A stretch of DNA of 64,000 nucleotides from Actinoplanes lutulentus (GCF_003259845.1 NZ_QLMJ01000010.1:240301-304300), one strand, 5' to 3'; positions 42,857-52,505 are shown, counted from the stretch's first letter. Made by a program: numbers and translations. Notes: generated by a model not told the origin, from the sequence alone.

Positions 42857-44419
42857 TCAAGACCGGTAGATGAGCTCCCAGCAGTTCTGGAGCGGCCGTG
42901 AATTTCCGATGATCTCGCGTGCGGACTGCCGGCCGAGATTCCAGCCACGCCAGTCGTCGGGCGACATACCGTCATTGATCGCCCACACCAGACAGAGCCG
43001 CCTCTCCTCGTCGGAGATCTCGGCAAGAGCCGGCACCGCATCCGGCGAGAGCCCGGCGAGGTACGCCATGTCGATGCGCTGCGTACGCTCGAACCGGCTC
43101 ACGTTGTTCTCCGCGATCATCCGGTCCGGGTTCGCCGCGGCCAGGCCGAGCAGTGCCAGCACGCCGGCCGCGATCGCCACCCGGGGCAGCCAGGGCGCCC
43201 GGATCCGGATGCCGGCGACCAGGACCATGGCCAGCACCAACCCGAACCACGCCTCGCAGCAGGCGACCAGCAGCCGCAGCCGGGTCAGCCCGTAGGTGTC
43301 GGTGTAGACGTTCATCCGGTGCAGCGCGGAGGCGACGATCACCAGGGTGAGCGCGGCGAGGCTGCCCAGCACGGTACGCAGCAGGATCCGGTCGGCAGGG
43401 GTTCGCCGGGGCGCCCATCGGGCCGCGCCGGCCAGCACCACGAGGGCCAGGACGGTAACGGCGCAGAGCTGCCAGAATCCGCTGCGGGCGTACTCGGCGT
43501 AGGTCAGGCCGTCGGTCTCCACCACGTATCGGACGCCGCCGAAGAGCACGGTGAGCTGAATCGCGACGAACGCGGCGAAGAGCAGGACCAGCAGGCCGAG
43601 CGGGACGGCCCACTCCAGCCAGCCGACCTTGCGGCCCTCGGTGTGATCCAGTCTGCCGGCCGACGGCGGCGCGGCACGCAGGAATGCGGCACCGGCGAGC
43701 AGCAGGAACGTGAAGCCGCCGACGAAGATCCACCGGGCCACCACGTCACCGCGGATGTCCGGGATCGCCGCCTCGAAGACCCGGGCGAACGCGGCATCGG
43801 CCGAGGCGAAGAGCGCTCCGAAGACGGCGAGCAGCACGATCGAGACCACGGCGGTGCCGAGAACGCGTACCGGTGAGCCGCTGCTGCTGCTCCGCAGCCG
43901 CGACAGACCGCGGGAGATCCAGGGAAGGCCGCGCACGGTTGCGATCGGGACACTGAGGTACGCGACAGCGATGGCCCTCAGCGAACGTCCGGAACTGATC
44001 GCGATCGCGCCGGTGACGGTGCCGGTCAGCACGCAGAGCGCGAAGAGCCAGTCGGCCGAGCGGAACGTGCCGACGGCCAGCAGGGCGACCGTGGCTACGG
44101 CCCACCCGTAGCGGTCCGGCGTCCCCTTCTTCTGCGGGCGTTGCACCAGCGGGGGTATGCCCGGCCGGCCAGGAACGACCCGGGCGACGATCAGTGCGGC
44201 GGTGCCGGCGATCGCGGTGACCAGCCAGCCGATGCCGGGCCGGTCGAGCGGCACGGCCAGAGCCGCCACGATCGCGGCGCCGGCCAGGGCCAGCAGGGTG
44301 GGTGCGGAGGCCGGAGCACCGGGACCGGGCCAGAGCACGCCGTCGCGGCGAGTGGGCGGCCAAGGCCCGTGCAAATCTCCCTTTTGTCCGGTCTGTAGAG
44401 CTGGAGGTGCCGTGGGCAT
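42857..44419 (-). CDS. DUF4153/DUF4173-type multispanning membrane protein
   Basis: 520 aa with about 13 hydrophobic segments. AFARVFEAAIPDIRGDVVARW and the loop YVVETDGLTYAEYARSGFWQL are the family hallmark, and the C-terminal ~90 residues form a soluble tail (NPDRMIAENNVSRFERTQRID). Function unknown. It lies 17 bp downstream of the HAMP sensor kinase, so is probably co-transcribed with that two-component system and may be its target or cofactor. Confidence 0.88.
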   Translation of the reverse strand: MPTAPPALQTGQKGDLHGPWPPTRRDGVLWPGPGAPASAPTLLALAGAAIVAALAVPLDRPGIGWLVTAIAGTAALIVARVVPGRPGIPPLVQRPQKKGTPDRYGWAVATVALLAVGTFRSADWLFALCVLTGTVTGAIAISSGRSLRAIAVAYLSVPIATVRGLPWISRGLSRLRSSSSGSPVRVLGTAVVSIVLLAVFGALFASADAAFARVFEAAIPDIRGDVVARWIFVGGFTFLLLAGAAFLRAAPPSAGRLDHTEGRKVGWLEWAVPLGLLVLLFAAFVAIQLTVLFGGVRYVVETDGLTYAEYARSGFWQLCAVTVLALVVLAGAARWAPRRTPADRILLRTVLGSLAALTLVIVASALHRMNVYTDTYGLTRLRLLVACCEAWFGLVLAMVLVAGIRIRAPWLPRVAIAAGVLALLGLAAANPDRMIAENNVSRFERTQRIDMAYLAGLSPDAVPALAEISDEERRLCLVWAINDGMSPDDWRGWNLGRQSAREIIGNSRPLQNCWELIYRS

Positions 44420-44436
44420 GATGGCCTCGCCTTTCG

Positions 44437-45489
44437 TCAGGCGGTGTGAAGCGGGAGTTTTACCTGGATGTGGCAGCCGCGGTCGCCGTCCGGCTCGACC
44501 ACGGCGATGGAGCCCTGGTGCATCTGGACCACCCAGCGGGCGATCGCCAGGCCGAGGCCCGTACCGCCGCCGGTGGCCCGCTCACCGCGGGTGAAGCGTT
44601 CGAAGACCCGTTCCCGTTCGCCGGCCGGGATGCCCATGCCCTGATCCACCACGGCGAGCAGCAGATGCTCGTCGCGGCGCTCGGCGCGGACCGTCACCGT
44701 GCCGCCGGCCGGGCTGTGCCGGGCCGCGTTGTCCAGCAGGTTCGCCAGGACCTGGTGCAGCCGCTCCCGGTCACCGGAGATCGACATCCCGGGTGCGGAG
44801 ACCTCGAACCGCACGCCGTCGCCGGCGTTCATGGTGGCTTCCCGCACCGCGTCGTGCAGGAACGCCGGCACGTCGATCACGTCGCGGCGCAGCGGCACCA
44901 CGCCGGCGTCCAAACGGGACAGATCGAGCAGGTCGGTGACGAGCCTGCTCAGCCGCTGGGTCTGTGCCAGCGCGGTGCTCATCGTCTCCGGCTCGGCCGC
45001 TGCCACGCCGTCGACGATGTTCTCCAACAGGCCTTGAAGTGCCGTGATGGGCGTACGCAACTCGTGCGAGACGTTCGCGATCAGCTCGCGCCGCTGGCGG
45101 TCCGCGGCCGCGAGGTCCGCGGCCATCTGGTTGAACGCCGAGGCCAGCTCACCCACCTCGTCCTGCGAGCGGGTGCGGATCCGCCGGGTGTAGTCACCGC
45201 GAGCCATCGCCCGGGCGGCCACCGTCATCTCGCGCAGCGGCACTGTCGCTCCATGCGCCATGACCTGCAGCGTCACCAGGCCGAGGGCGGCGGCGATCGC
45301 GATCCAGAGCAGGTCGACCCGGTAGAAGTCGATGCTCCAGAGAAAGACCAGCAGGCCCACTCCGCCCGCGAATCCCAGTGCCAGCGAGAGCTTCGCCTTG
45401 ATCGAGCGGACCGGGTCGAGTGGGGTGGGTAGCCAGCCGAAGAGTTGTGCGGCGACATTGTGGACGAACTGCATGAATCCGGTGATCAT
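44437..45489 (-). CDS. HAMP-domain sensor histidine kinase
   Basis: 350 aa. Two N-terminal TMs (LSLALGFAGGVGLLVFLWSI and LLWIAIAAALGLVTLQVMAHG) with almost no extracytoplasmic loop, then HAMP, HisKA (NVSHELRTPITALQGLLENI) and HATPase_c (LANLLDNAARHSPAGGTV, GMGIPAGERERVFERF). The short loop suggests intramembrane sensing. Overlaps the response regulator by 4 bp (ATGA). Confidence 0.94.
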   Translation of the reverse strand: MITGFMQFVHNVAAQLFGWLPTPLDPVRSIKAKLSLALGFAGGVGLLVFLWSIDFYRVDLLWIAIAAALGLVTLQVMAHGATVPLREMTVAARAMARGDYTRRIRTRSQDEVGELASAFNQMAADLAAADRQRRELIANVSHELRTPITALQGLLENIVDGVAAAEPETMSTALAQTQRLSRLVTDLLDLSRLDAGVVPLRRDVIDVPAFLHDAVREATMNAGDGVRFEVSAPGMSISGDRERLHQVLANLLDNAARHSPAGGTVTVRAERRDEHLLLAVVDQGMGIPAGERERVFERFTRGERATGGGTGLGLAIARWVVQMHQGSIAVVEPDGDRGCHIQVKLPLHTA

Positions 45490-46172
45490 CGGTCGACCTC
45501 AAGGGCGTACCCAATGCCGTGCACTGTGCGGATGAGGTCCGCACCCAGCTTGCGCCGCAGGGCCTTGATGTGGGAATCGACGGTTCGCGTCCCGGAAGCG
45601 TCGGCCCAGCCCCAGACCTCGGCCAGCAGGCGTTCCCGGGGAACGACAGTGCGCGGGCGCCCGGCCAGGTGAACCAGCAGGTCGAATTCGGTCGGGGTGA
45701 GGTGGATCTCCACCCCGGCGCGGGTGACGCGGCGTTCCGACGAGTTGATCTCCAGGTCGCCTAGCTGGAGCTGGTTCTTTTTCGCGTGGGCCTGGTTCTT
45801 CTCCGCGCGGCGCAGCAGGGCGTGCACCCGGGCCGCGAGCTCCCGCATCGAGAACGGCTTGGCCATGTAGTCGTCGGCGCCCACCGCGAGACCCACCAGC
45901 AGGTCGGTCTCGTCACCCCGGGCGGTCAGCATGAGTACGGGAACCGGCCGCTCCGCCTGGATCCGGCGGCACACCTCGAGGCCGTCGAAACCGGGCAGCA
46001 TCACGTCCAGCACCACGACGTCCGGCCGGATCGTGCGGGCCGCCTCGACCGCTGCCGGACCGTCGCCGGCCAGGTGGACCTGGAAGCCCTCGGCACGCAG
46101 CCGGGCGGCCACGGCGTCGGCGATGACCCGCTCGTCCTCGACCACGAGGACGCGCCGCTCGATCGTCTCCAT
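45486..46172 (-). CDS. OmpR/PhoB-family response regulator
   Basis: 228 aa. Receiver domain with phospho-acceptor in VVVLDVMLPGFDGLEV, Lys in MAKPFSMRELAARV, and a winged-helix output domain (LTPTEFDLLVHLAGRPRTVV, DSHIKALRRKLG). Coupled to the HAMP kinase. The four DnaA-box-like 9-mers at 46332-46384 lie 160-210 bp upstream of its start. Confidence 0.96.
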   Translation of the reverse strand: METIERRVLVVEDERVIADAVAARLRAEGFQVHLAGDGPAAVEAARTIRPDVVVLDVMLPGFDGLEVCRRIQAERPVPVLMLTARGDETDLLVGLAVGADDYMAKPFSMRELAARVHALLRRAEKNQAHAKKNQLQLGDLEINSSERRVTRAGVEIHLTPTEFDLLVHLAGRPRTVVPRERLLAEVWGWADASGTRTVDSHIKALRRKLGADLIRTVHGIGYALEVDR

Positions 46173-46330
46173 TTTCGGTCCCCGGCTTCCCTGTTTGAGG
46201 CGGCCGGTGCGTCCCCGTGACTCACCGGCCGGTTGGGTCAGCAGCTTATTGACCAGCTGAGGAGAGGGGGCGGCGGACTTGTAAAGGATCTGTGGAGACG
46301 ATCCGGGACTTAAGAAAACTGGGGGTCAGC

Positions 46331-46384
46331 CTGTGGATAACTCTGTGGAGAAGTCCGTGAGGCTGTGGACAACCGTGTGGATTA
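46331..46384 (-). promoter_or_regulatory. Cluster of four co-oriented DnaA-box-like 9-mers
   Basis: On the minus strand TTATCCACA (46332-46340), TTCTCCACA (46344-46352), TTGTCCACA (46364-46372) and TAATCCACA (46376-46384) share the TNNTCCACA core and orientation, spaced 12, 20 and 12 bp. TTATCCACA and TTGTCCACA are perfect consensus DnaA boxes. A further CTGTGGAGA lies at about 46290. There is no dnaA or dnaN nearby. Confidence 0.6.
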
Positions 46385-47119
46385 TCGGGTCCAGTCGTGT
46401 TTTGCGGCCCGAATCAGACGATCTTTCAGGTCTCGGGTGTGCCGGCGGCTCACCGGCAATTCCACGCCGTCGACCGATACGACGTATCCCGAGTTGGTCA
46501 GGCGCAGCTCGGTGACCAGGCGCAGCTGCACGAGGAAGGACCGGTGGATTCGCACGAAACCGGCGTTCGCCCAGCGTTCGGCCAGGGTCGCGAGCGAGAC
46601 GCGTACCAGGTGGGAGGCTTCTCCGGTGTGCAGCCGGGCGTAATCGCCCTGCGCTTCCACCCAGCGCACCGACGAGCGGGGCAGCATCTTCGTCGTGCCG
46701 GCCAGCTCGACCGGGATCGCCGGTTCGTCAGGTGCCGTCGCGGGCGAGGGTGCCGCGCGCAGACCGGCCACCCGGCGCAGCGACTCACCCAGTCGCTCCG
46801 CCCGGACCGGCTTGCGCACATAGTCGGTGACACCCAGGTCGAACGCGTCCACAGCCCCGTCGTCGTACGCCGTCACGAACACGATCGCCGGCGGCTGGGC
46901 GAACCGGCGCAGGATCCGGGCCAGCTCCATGCCGTCCAGGCCGGGCATCCGGATGTCCAGGAAGACCGCGTCGACCTCGGTATCGCGGAGAACCCGCAGG
47001 GCCTCGGTGGCGTCGCCGGCCCGGTGCACGTGTGCGACCCGGCCGTCCGCGTTCAGCAGATAGGCGAGCTCGTCCAGGGCGGGTGGCTCGTCGTCGACGG
47101 CCAGGACGACGAGGCTCAT
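46382..47119 (-). CDS. LytTR-family response regulator
   Basis: 245 aa. Receiver (VDAVFLDIRMPGLDGMEL, DYVRKPVRAERL) and C-terminal LytTR DNA-binding domain (SSVRWVEAQGDYARLHT, VRIHRSFLVQLRLVTELRL, LPVSRRHTRDLKDRL). Such regulators bind imperfect direct repeats and often control cell-wall or membrane genes. Its ATG overlaps the LytS-like kinase stop by 4 bases. Confidence 0.95.
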   Translation of the reverse strand: MSLVVLAVDDEPPALDELAYLLNADGRVAHVHRAGDATEALRVLRDTEVDAVFLDIRMPGLDGMELARILRRFAQPPAIVFVTAYDDGAVDAFDLGVTDYVRKPVRAERLGESLRRVAGLRAAPSPATAPDEPAIPVELAGTTKMLPRSSVRWVEAQGDYARLHTGEASHLVRVSLATLAERWANAGFVRIHRSFLVQLRLVTELRLTNSGYVVSVDGVELPVSRRHTRDLKDRLIRAAKHDWTR

Positions 47120-48309
47120 GCTCTTGCCTGGGGATGGAATTTCGGCACGCGCATGCTCACTTTCGTACCCGCGCCGGGTGCGGTCTCCACCACCAGGCCG
47201 TTGTGATCGCCGAAGACCGAGCGAAGCCGTTCGTCCACATTCACCAGACCGACGTGCTGGCCGTCGTCGGTGTCATCGCTTTTCAAGGAGAAGACCACCG
47301 GATCCATGCCCACGCCGTCGTCCTCCACGGTGATGTGACACTCGGCTCCGGCGTCACGAGCTTCGATGCTCACCATACCGACGCCCGGCTTACGGGACAG
47401 GCCGTGCCGGACGGCGTTCTCCACGAGCGGTTGCAGGCACAGGAACGGCACGTTCACCGGCAGGACCTCGGGGGCGATCTGAAGGCGTACCTGAAGCCGG
47501 TCGCCGAACCGGGCCCGCTCGATCGTCAGATAACGATCGATCGACCGTAGCTCCTCGGCAAGCGTGGTGAACTCGCCGTGCGCCCGGAACGAGTACCTGG
47601 TGAACTCGGCGAACTCCAGAATCAGCTCCCGCGCCCGCTCCGGATCGGTGCGGACGAACGAGGCGATCGCGGTCAGCGCGTTGTAGATGAAGTGCGGGCT
47701 GATCTGCGCCCTGAGCGCTCGCACTTCAGCCCGGGCCAGCCGCTCCCGCGACGACTCCAGTTCGGCGAGCGCCAGCTGCGAACCGGCCCACCGCGCGGCC
47801 TCCAGCGTCGCCTGCACCAGCCCCGGCGCCGGCTGATCATCAGCCACCGCCACCAGCGCGGCCGTCGTCTGATCATCCGGCCCGCTCAGCGGCGCGATCA
47901 CCGCACCCCGAACCACACAATCCACGCGGTCACAAGGAAGATCAGACCCATTGAGTACGACGGAACGCTGGGTACTCGTGGCTCGGCGCGCGGCGGTGAC
48001 CAGCTGTTCCGCGTGGTGGGTGCCCCGTCCGTCGTACCCGAGGCACCGTTGCCCGTCGGTGATCGCCATCCCGACCGCGCCTACCAGGGTCCGCAGGTGT
48101 TTTACCGCTTTGCCCGCGGTGGCCGGGGTGAGCCCGGCCCGCAGCGGCTCGGCGGCCAGGGCGGCGGTGTGCAGCACGTCGTAGGTGGCGCGCTGCATTG
48201 CGGTGGCGATTCCCCGTCTAGCCCGAAGCCGCAGGGTTGCGACGACGGCGGCGGCAAGCGCGGCGAGCACAGCAAGAATCGAGAGAACGCTGCCAACCTG
48301 TCCCGCCAC
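47116..48309 (-). CDS. LytS-like sensor histidine kinase (His_kinase family)
   Basis: 397 aa from GTG 48309 (MAGQVGSVLSILAVLAALAA); frames continue upstream but lack homology. One N-terminal TM, a ~160-residue GAF-like region, then HisK_3-type ALRAQISPHFIYNALTAIASF with the phospho-His, and HATPase (LCLQPLVENAVRHGLSRK). Partner of the LytTR regulator. GTG lacks a convincing ribosome site, so the start is tentative. Confidence 0.92.
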   Translation of the reverse strand: MAGQVGSVLSILAVLAALAAAVVATLRLRARRGIATAMQRATYDVLHTAALAAEPLRAGLTPATAGKAVKHLRTLVGAVGMAITDGQRCLGYDGRGTHHAEQLVTAARRATSTQRSVVLNGSDLPCDRVDCVVRGAVIAPLSGPDDQTTAALVAVADDQPAPGLVQATLEAARWAGSQLALAELESSRERLARAEVRALRAQISPHFIYNALTAIASFVRTDPERARELILEFAEFTRYSFRAHGEFTTLAEELRSIDRYLTIERARFGDRLQVRLQIAPEVLPVNVPFLCLQPLVENAVRHGLSRKPGVGMVSIEARDAGAECHITVEDDGVGMDPVVFSLKSDDTDDGQHVGLVNVDERLRSVFGDHNGLVVETAPGAGTKVSMRVPKFHPQARA

Positions 48310-48675
48310 GCAGCAGATAGTCGCGTGTCCCGCCCCGAAACACCATCCCCAACCCGCCGAATCCAGGCCCCACGGTGGCCTTTCGTCACGCCGAGATGGG
48401 AGCACACGGTGGCCTTTGTCGCCCCTAGCCAAGGAGCCCACGGTGGGAGTGTGTTCACCCGAGTTGAAGCGGGGGTCGCAGCTGTGGGCGGTGGCTGGGA
48501 CGCCTCTTTTTGTGGGGGCGGGGGTGATAGCAGAAAGGGCGTGACCGATTACGCAGGTCGCGCGGTGCGTGCTCGCGGGTTGGACGCGTAGCGGCCAGCG
48601 AGGAGTGCCGGGCCCTCGGCGGGAGCGGCGGTCTGTACGCGCCGCCCCGCTGCGAGATGGGGTTGATCTTGGGTT
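48310..48675. other. Gene-free region with 34-bp repeats
   Basis: 366 bp between the LytS-like kinase start and the sugar transferase stop, both on the minus strand. It holds the 34-bp repeat (48371-48472) and otherwise no gene that I can support. The kinase promoter must lie in it. Confidence 0.75.
48371..48472. repeat. 34-bp tandem repeat, three copies (same family as 4.7 kb)
   Basis: CACGGTG starts at 48371, 48405 and 48439, exactly 34 bp apart, as in the 4689 array. The spacer halves differ (CCTTTCGTC vs CTCTCGGTC) but the final GGGAGCA/GGGGGCA tail is alike. About two thirds of positions match between the loci. Confidence 0.8.
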
Positions 48676-50241
48676 TTAGTAAGCGCCCTTGCGCTTCAGG
48701 ACGACCCAGATGGTGCGCCAGAGGATGGAGAGGTCGTAGGTGAGTGACCAGTTGTCGACGTAGTAGAGGTCCAGGCGGACCGCCTCGTCCCAGGAGAGGT
48801 CGGAGCGGCCGGAGACCTGCCAGAGGCCGGTGATGCCGGGGCGGACCAGCAGGCGGCGGCGGACGTCGCCCAGGTAGTCGCCGTCGTCGGCGGGGAGTGG
48901 GCGGGGGCCGACCAGGGACATCTCGCCCTTGAGCACGTTGATCAGCTGGGGGAGCTCGTCCAGGGAGGTGGCTCGCAGCTTCTGGCCGAACGCGAAGATG
49001 CGGGGGTCGTGCTTCATCTTGAAGAGCATGCCGTCGGACTCGTTGAGCTCTTCGAGAGTGGCTTTGCGTTCCTCGGCGTCCTGGTACATCGTCCGGAATT
49101 TCCACACCCGGAATGTGCGGCCGTCGTGGCCGACGCGGGTCTGGCGGAAGAAGACCGGGCCCGGGTCGGAGAGGCTGATGCCGAGCGCGATGATCGCGAG
49201 GATCGGGCTGATCAGCAGCAGGCCGAGAGCGGCCGCGACCCGGTCCATCAAGTTCTTGATCAGCCAGCCGGGGCCGGAAAGGGTCGGCTCCTCGACGTGC
49301 AGCAGGGGCAGGCCCTCGATCGGGCGGATGTGCACGCGCGGGCCGGCGATGTCGGTGAGCTGCGGTGCGACCACGAGGTCGACGCCGGTGCCTTCCAGCT
49401 GCCAGGCCAGACGGCGTAGCTCGCCGGGCTCGGCGCTGGCCGAACCGCAGACCGCGATCGTGTCGGCGCTTACCTCGCGGACCAGGGCCAGCACGTCACG
49501 ACCTGCGAAAACGGGGACCGGAGTCTCTATTCCGCGGGCGGCCGAGAAGCCGTCGGTCAGGTGGATCGCGACCGGGATCAGGCCGGCGGCCGGGCTCCGG
49601 GTGACGTGGGTGTAGACCTCGAGCGCCTCGGGCAGCGTGCCGACCAGGACCATCCGGTGCGCGCCGTGACCGGTGCGGCGTCTGGAGTAGTGCAGGATCT
49701 GCCGGGCCATCGCACGGTTGACCAGGATGAGCACCAGCGCGCTCAGCGACACCGTCGCGACCGTCCCACGGGACAGGTCGGTCTTGGTGGCGAACGCGAG
49801 CAGGGACACGCTGGCCACGACCGTGACCGAGGTACGCACGACCCGCTTGTATTCCTCGCTGCCCAGGCCCAGGTAACGCCGGTCGTATGTGCCGGCGGTC
49901 CAGAGCAGGAACAACCAGCCGAGCGGCAGGACGACGTACGCGAAGAAGTTGAACAGCTCGATGCCGTCGAAGAGGCCCCAGGAGCGGTTGATGAAACCAC
50001 TCTTCGACTTCTCCAGCAGGGAGTCGGCGATGTAGCTCGCCACCAGGGCGGAGAGCAGGTCGACGATCACCAGAGCGAAGGTGTAGGGCCGGTGCCAGCG
50101 GGACACCCGGCGCTGCCGGGTCCAGGCGGATCTGGGTACGCCATTGCTCGGTGGCGGAGTCTCCTGCCACTCGAAGCTTTCGTACCCCACGGGCTGGCTC
50201 CGGCTGCTGTCGGTCGATGGGCGATGCAGGCTAGTGGTCAC
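48676..50241 (-). CDS. Polyprenyl-phosphate sugar-1-phosphate transferase (WcaJ/CpsE-like)
   Basis: 521 aa. Four or five N-terminal TMs, a CoA-binding-like middle domain (IRPIEGLPLLHVEEP) and a C-terminal Bac_transf catalytic domain: FFRQTRVGHDGRTFRVWKFR-type start, SLDELPQLINVLKGEMSLVG and RRLLVRPGITGLWQVSGRSD. Puts the first sugar-1-P on undecaprenyl phosphate for exopolysaccharide. GTG 50241 is preferred with a GGAGG about 11 bp before it and TAATCT 7 bp before the ATG at 50262, which is the alternative start. Confidence 0.93.
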   Translation of the reverse strand: MTTSLHRPSTDSSRSQPVGYESFEWQETPPPSNGVPRSAWTRQRRVSRWHRPYTFALVIVDLLSALVASYIADSLLEKSKSGFINRSWGLFDGIELFNFFAYVVLPLGWLFLLWTAGTYDRRYLGLGSEEYKRVVRTSVTVVASVSLLAFATKTDLSRGTVATVSLSALVLILVNRAMARQILHYSRRRTGHGAHRMVLVGTLPEALEVYTHVTRSPAAGLIPVAIHLTDGFSAARGIETPVPVFAGRDVLALVREVSADTIAVCGSASAEPGELRRLAWQLEGTGVDLVVAPQLTDIAGPRVHIRPIEGLPLLHVEEPTLSGPGWLIKNLMDRVAAALGLLLISPILAIIALGISLSDPGPVFFRQTRVGHDGRTFRVWKFRTMYQDAEERKATLEELNESDGMLFKMKHDPRIFAFGQKLRATSLDELPQLINVLKGEMSLVGPRPLPADDGDYLGDVRRRLLVRPGITGLWQVSGRSDLSWDEAVRLDLYYVDNWSLTYDLSILWRTIWVVLKRKGAY

Positions 50242-50447
50242 TTCGCCTACGTCCTCCCGCATCCGGAAAAAGATTACGCACCGCCACGACCTTTGGGTTG
50301 TCGGCGGGTCCGCCGATACCCGTTCGCGTCATAACGGTTGCCAGGGACCGGGCCACTATACCGATGGATCGGCCGGAGAGAAGGTGACGTTGTGGCAGCA
50401 ATCCCGATGCATACCCAGCGTGACGGTGCGGTGGCAGTTTCACCTTT

Positions 50448-51308
50448 TTATCGCACCAGCTTGGAGAGCCGGCGGTCGGCGAGCGGCTTGCCGCCGGTCT
50501 GACAGGTCGGGCAGTACTGAAGGCTCTTGTCGGCGAACGAGACCTCCCGCACCGTGTCACCACAAACCGGGCAGGGCAGGCCGGTTCGGGCGTGCACCCG
50601 CATGCCGGCGCGCTTCTCGCCCTTGAGCTCGGCCGCTTTCTGCCCCACCGACCGCTCGACGGCATCCGTCTCCACTTCACGCATCGCTTCGTACAACGAG
50701 GTGATCTGGTCGTCGGTGAGCTTGCCGGTGAGTGCGAAGGGCGACACCTTCGCCACGTGCAGGATCTCGTCGGAGTACGCGTTGCCGATCCCGGCCAGGA
50801 TCTCCTGGTCGACCAGGACTCCCTTGATCTGCTTGTTCTGTTTCTTCATGAGCTCGGCGAACTCGTCGCGGGAGACGGCCAGCGCGTCCGGGCCGAGCCG
50901 GGACACGCCGGGCACCTCGGCCGGGTCGCGGACCAGGTAGACGGCGAGCGATTTCTGGGTGCCGGCCTCGGTCAGGTCGAAACCGGAGCCGTCGTCGAGC
51001 CGGAGCCGGACCGCGATCGGGCCGCTGCCGGGCTTGAGCGGCGCCGGTGACTTGAACACGTCCCGGTAATGCAACCAGCCGGCGCGGGCCAGGTGGACGA
51101 CGAGGTGGAGGTCGGCGCCGAGGCTGACGTCGAGGAATTTGCCGTGCCGGCCGGCGTCGGTGATCGGGAGGCCGGCGAGGGTGGTGGGCGCTGGATCGTA
51201 TGTCTTCAGCGCGCTGAAAGAGGCCACTTCGAAGCGTTCCACGGTGTGGCCGACCGCGCGCTCGCGAAGGTAAGCCGCGAGCGCCTCGACCTCAGGGAGT
51301 TCGGGCAC
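50448..51308 (-). CDS. Fpg/Nei-family DNA glycosylase
   Basis: 286 aa. Starts with GTG so that processed protein begins PELPEVE, where Pro2 and Glu3 are the catalytic residues. GRHGKFLDVSLG, HLARAGWLHY and a C-terminal zinc finger (CPVCGDTV ... YCPTCQ) complete the family. Removes oxidised bases with AP-lyase activity. Distinct from housekeeping mutM by divergent N-terminal half. Divergent from the GT4 gene by 24 bp. Confidence 0.93.
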   Translation of the reverse strand: MPELPEVEALAAYLRERAVGHTVERFEVASFSALKTYDPAPTTLAGLPITDAGRHGKFLDVSLGADLHLVVHLARAGWLHYRDVFKSPAPLKPGSGPIAVRLRLDDGSGFDLTEAGTQKSLAVYLVRDPAEVPGVSRLGPDALAVSRDEFAELMKKQNKQIKGVLVDQEILAGIGNAYSDEILHVAKVSPFALTGKLTDDQITSLYEAMREVETDAVERSVGQKAAELKGEKRAGMRVHARTGLPCPVCGDTVREVSFADKSLQYCPTCQTGGKPLADRRLSKLVR

Positions 51309-51332
51309 AGGTTCACGGTAGCGTTTCGCGCC

Positions 51333-52505
51333 ATGAAGGTGGTGGTTGCTCACAACCGGTACCGCGAGGCTATTCCGTCCGGTGAGAACGTCATCGTTGA
51401 TACGGAGATCGGTCAGCTGCGGGAGGCCGGGGTTGCCGTGGTGCCGTTCCAGCGGAGTTCCGACTCGATCGCAGAGATGCCGGCTGTGCAGAAAGCGCTA
51501 CTACCGATCTCCCCGATTTATGGGGCGTCGGCCCAGGAAGACTTGAAAAATCTGCTCAAGTCCGAAAAACCGGATGTGTTGCACCTGCATAATCCGTACC
51601 CGCTGCTTTCGCCCTGGGTGATCCGGACCGCGCATGCTCACGGTGTCCCCGTCGTGCAGACCGTGCACAACTATCGGCAGGTCTGCTCCTCCGGGCTCTA
51701 CTTCCGGGACGGGCACAACTGCCGGGACTGCCGGGGCAAGGTGCTCGGCTGGCCGGCGATCAAGCACCGGTGTTACCGCGGTTCGGCGGCGCAGAGCGCG
51801 ATCATGGCGACCACACTGGCGGTGCACCGGCCGACCTGGCGCTCGGTGGATCGATACATCGCGCTCACCGACAAGATCGCCGCGCACCTGGTGGATTACG
51901 GGGTACCGCCCGAGCACATCGTGATCAAGCCGAACGGGCTGCCGGATCCGGGTCAGCCCGTGCCCCTTGGGGACGGGTTTCTCTACGGCGCTCGGCTCAG
52001 TCCGGAGAAAGGGCTCGACCTGCTGCTTGACGCTTGGCGGCGGCATCCGGACGGGTCGCTCGGGGTGCTGCGGATCGCTGGGGACGGTGAGTTGCGGCCA
52101 CTTGCCGAGCAGGCTGCCGCCGAGCGGGGTGACGTGGTTTATCTGGGGCCGCTCGATCGGGCCGGGATGACCGCTGCCCGGAACGCCTCGGCTGTCGTGA
52201 TCGCTGCGCCTACCTGGGAGGACGTGCTTCCTACGGTGATCCTGGAAGCGATGTCGGCGGGGCGGGCGGTGCTGGGGACTGCTGTGGGCGGGATTCCGTA
52301 CATGGTGGGTGAGGGCGCTGAGGCCGCCGGGTGGCTGGCGCAGCCTGAGGCGGGGGCGCTTGCCGCTGTACTGCCGGCCGCGAGGGCGGGGGCGGCGGGG
52401 GCGGCTGTGATGGCGCGGGAGCGGTACCTGCGGCATTTCCATCCGGATGTGCTCACGAAGCGGCTCATCGAGATTTATGCGGATATGGCGCACGCTGGGC
52501 GGTGA
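51333..52505 (+). CDS. Glycosyltransferase, GT4 family
   Basis: 390 aa GT-B enzyme. N-terminal acceptor half (AHNRYREAIPSGENVIVDTE, VLHLHNPYPLLSPW, PVVQTVHNYRQVC) and C-terminal donor half (GARLSPEKGLDLLLDAW, APTWEDVLPTVILEAMSAGR with the E-x7-E). A Cys-rich segment (CSSGLYFRDGHNCRDCRGKV) is typical of this subfamily. Codons become T-rich in the last third (GCGGGTGGT...). Probably works with the sugar transferase upstream in exopolysaccharide or glycolipid assembly. Confidence 0.93.
   Translation: MKVVVAHNRYREAIPSGENVIVDTEIGQLREAGVAVVPFQRSSDSIAEMPAVQKALLPISPIYGASAQEDLKNLLKSEKPDVLHLHNPYPLLSPWVIRTAHAHGVPVVQTVHNYRQVCSSGLYFRDGHNCRDCRGKVLGWPAIKHRCYRGSAAQSAIMATTLAVHRPTWRSVDRYIALTDKIAAHLVDYGVPPEHIVIKPNGLPDPGQPVPLGDGFLYGARLSPEKGLDLLLDAWRRHPDGSLGVLRIAGDGELRPLAEQAAAERGDVVYLGPLDRAGMTAARNASAVVIAAPTWEDVLPTVILEAMSAGRAVLGTAVGGIPYMVGEGAEAAGWLAQPEAGALAAVLPAARAGAAGAAVMARERYLRHFHPDVLTKRLIEIYADMAHAGR

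Noticed and set aside
46331..46384. Chromosomal origin of replication
   Set aside because: Four DnaA-like boxes only, no AT-rich unwinding region and no dnaA, dnaN or rpmH in the window.
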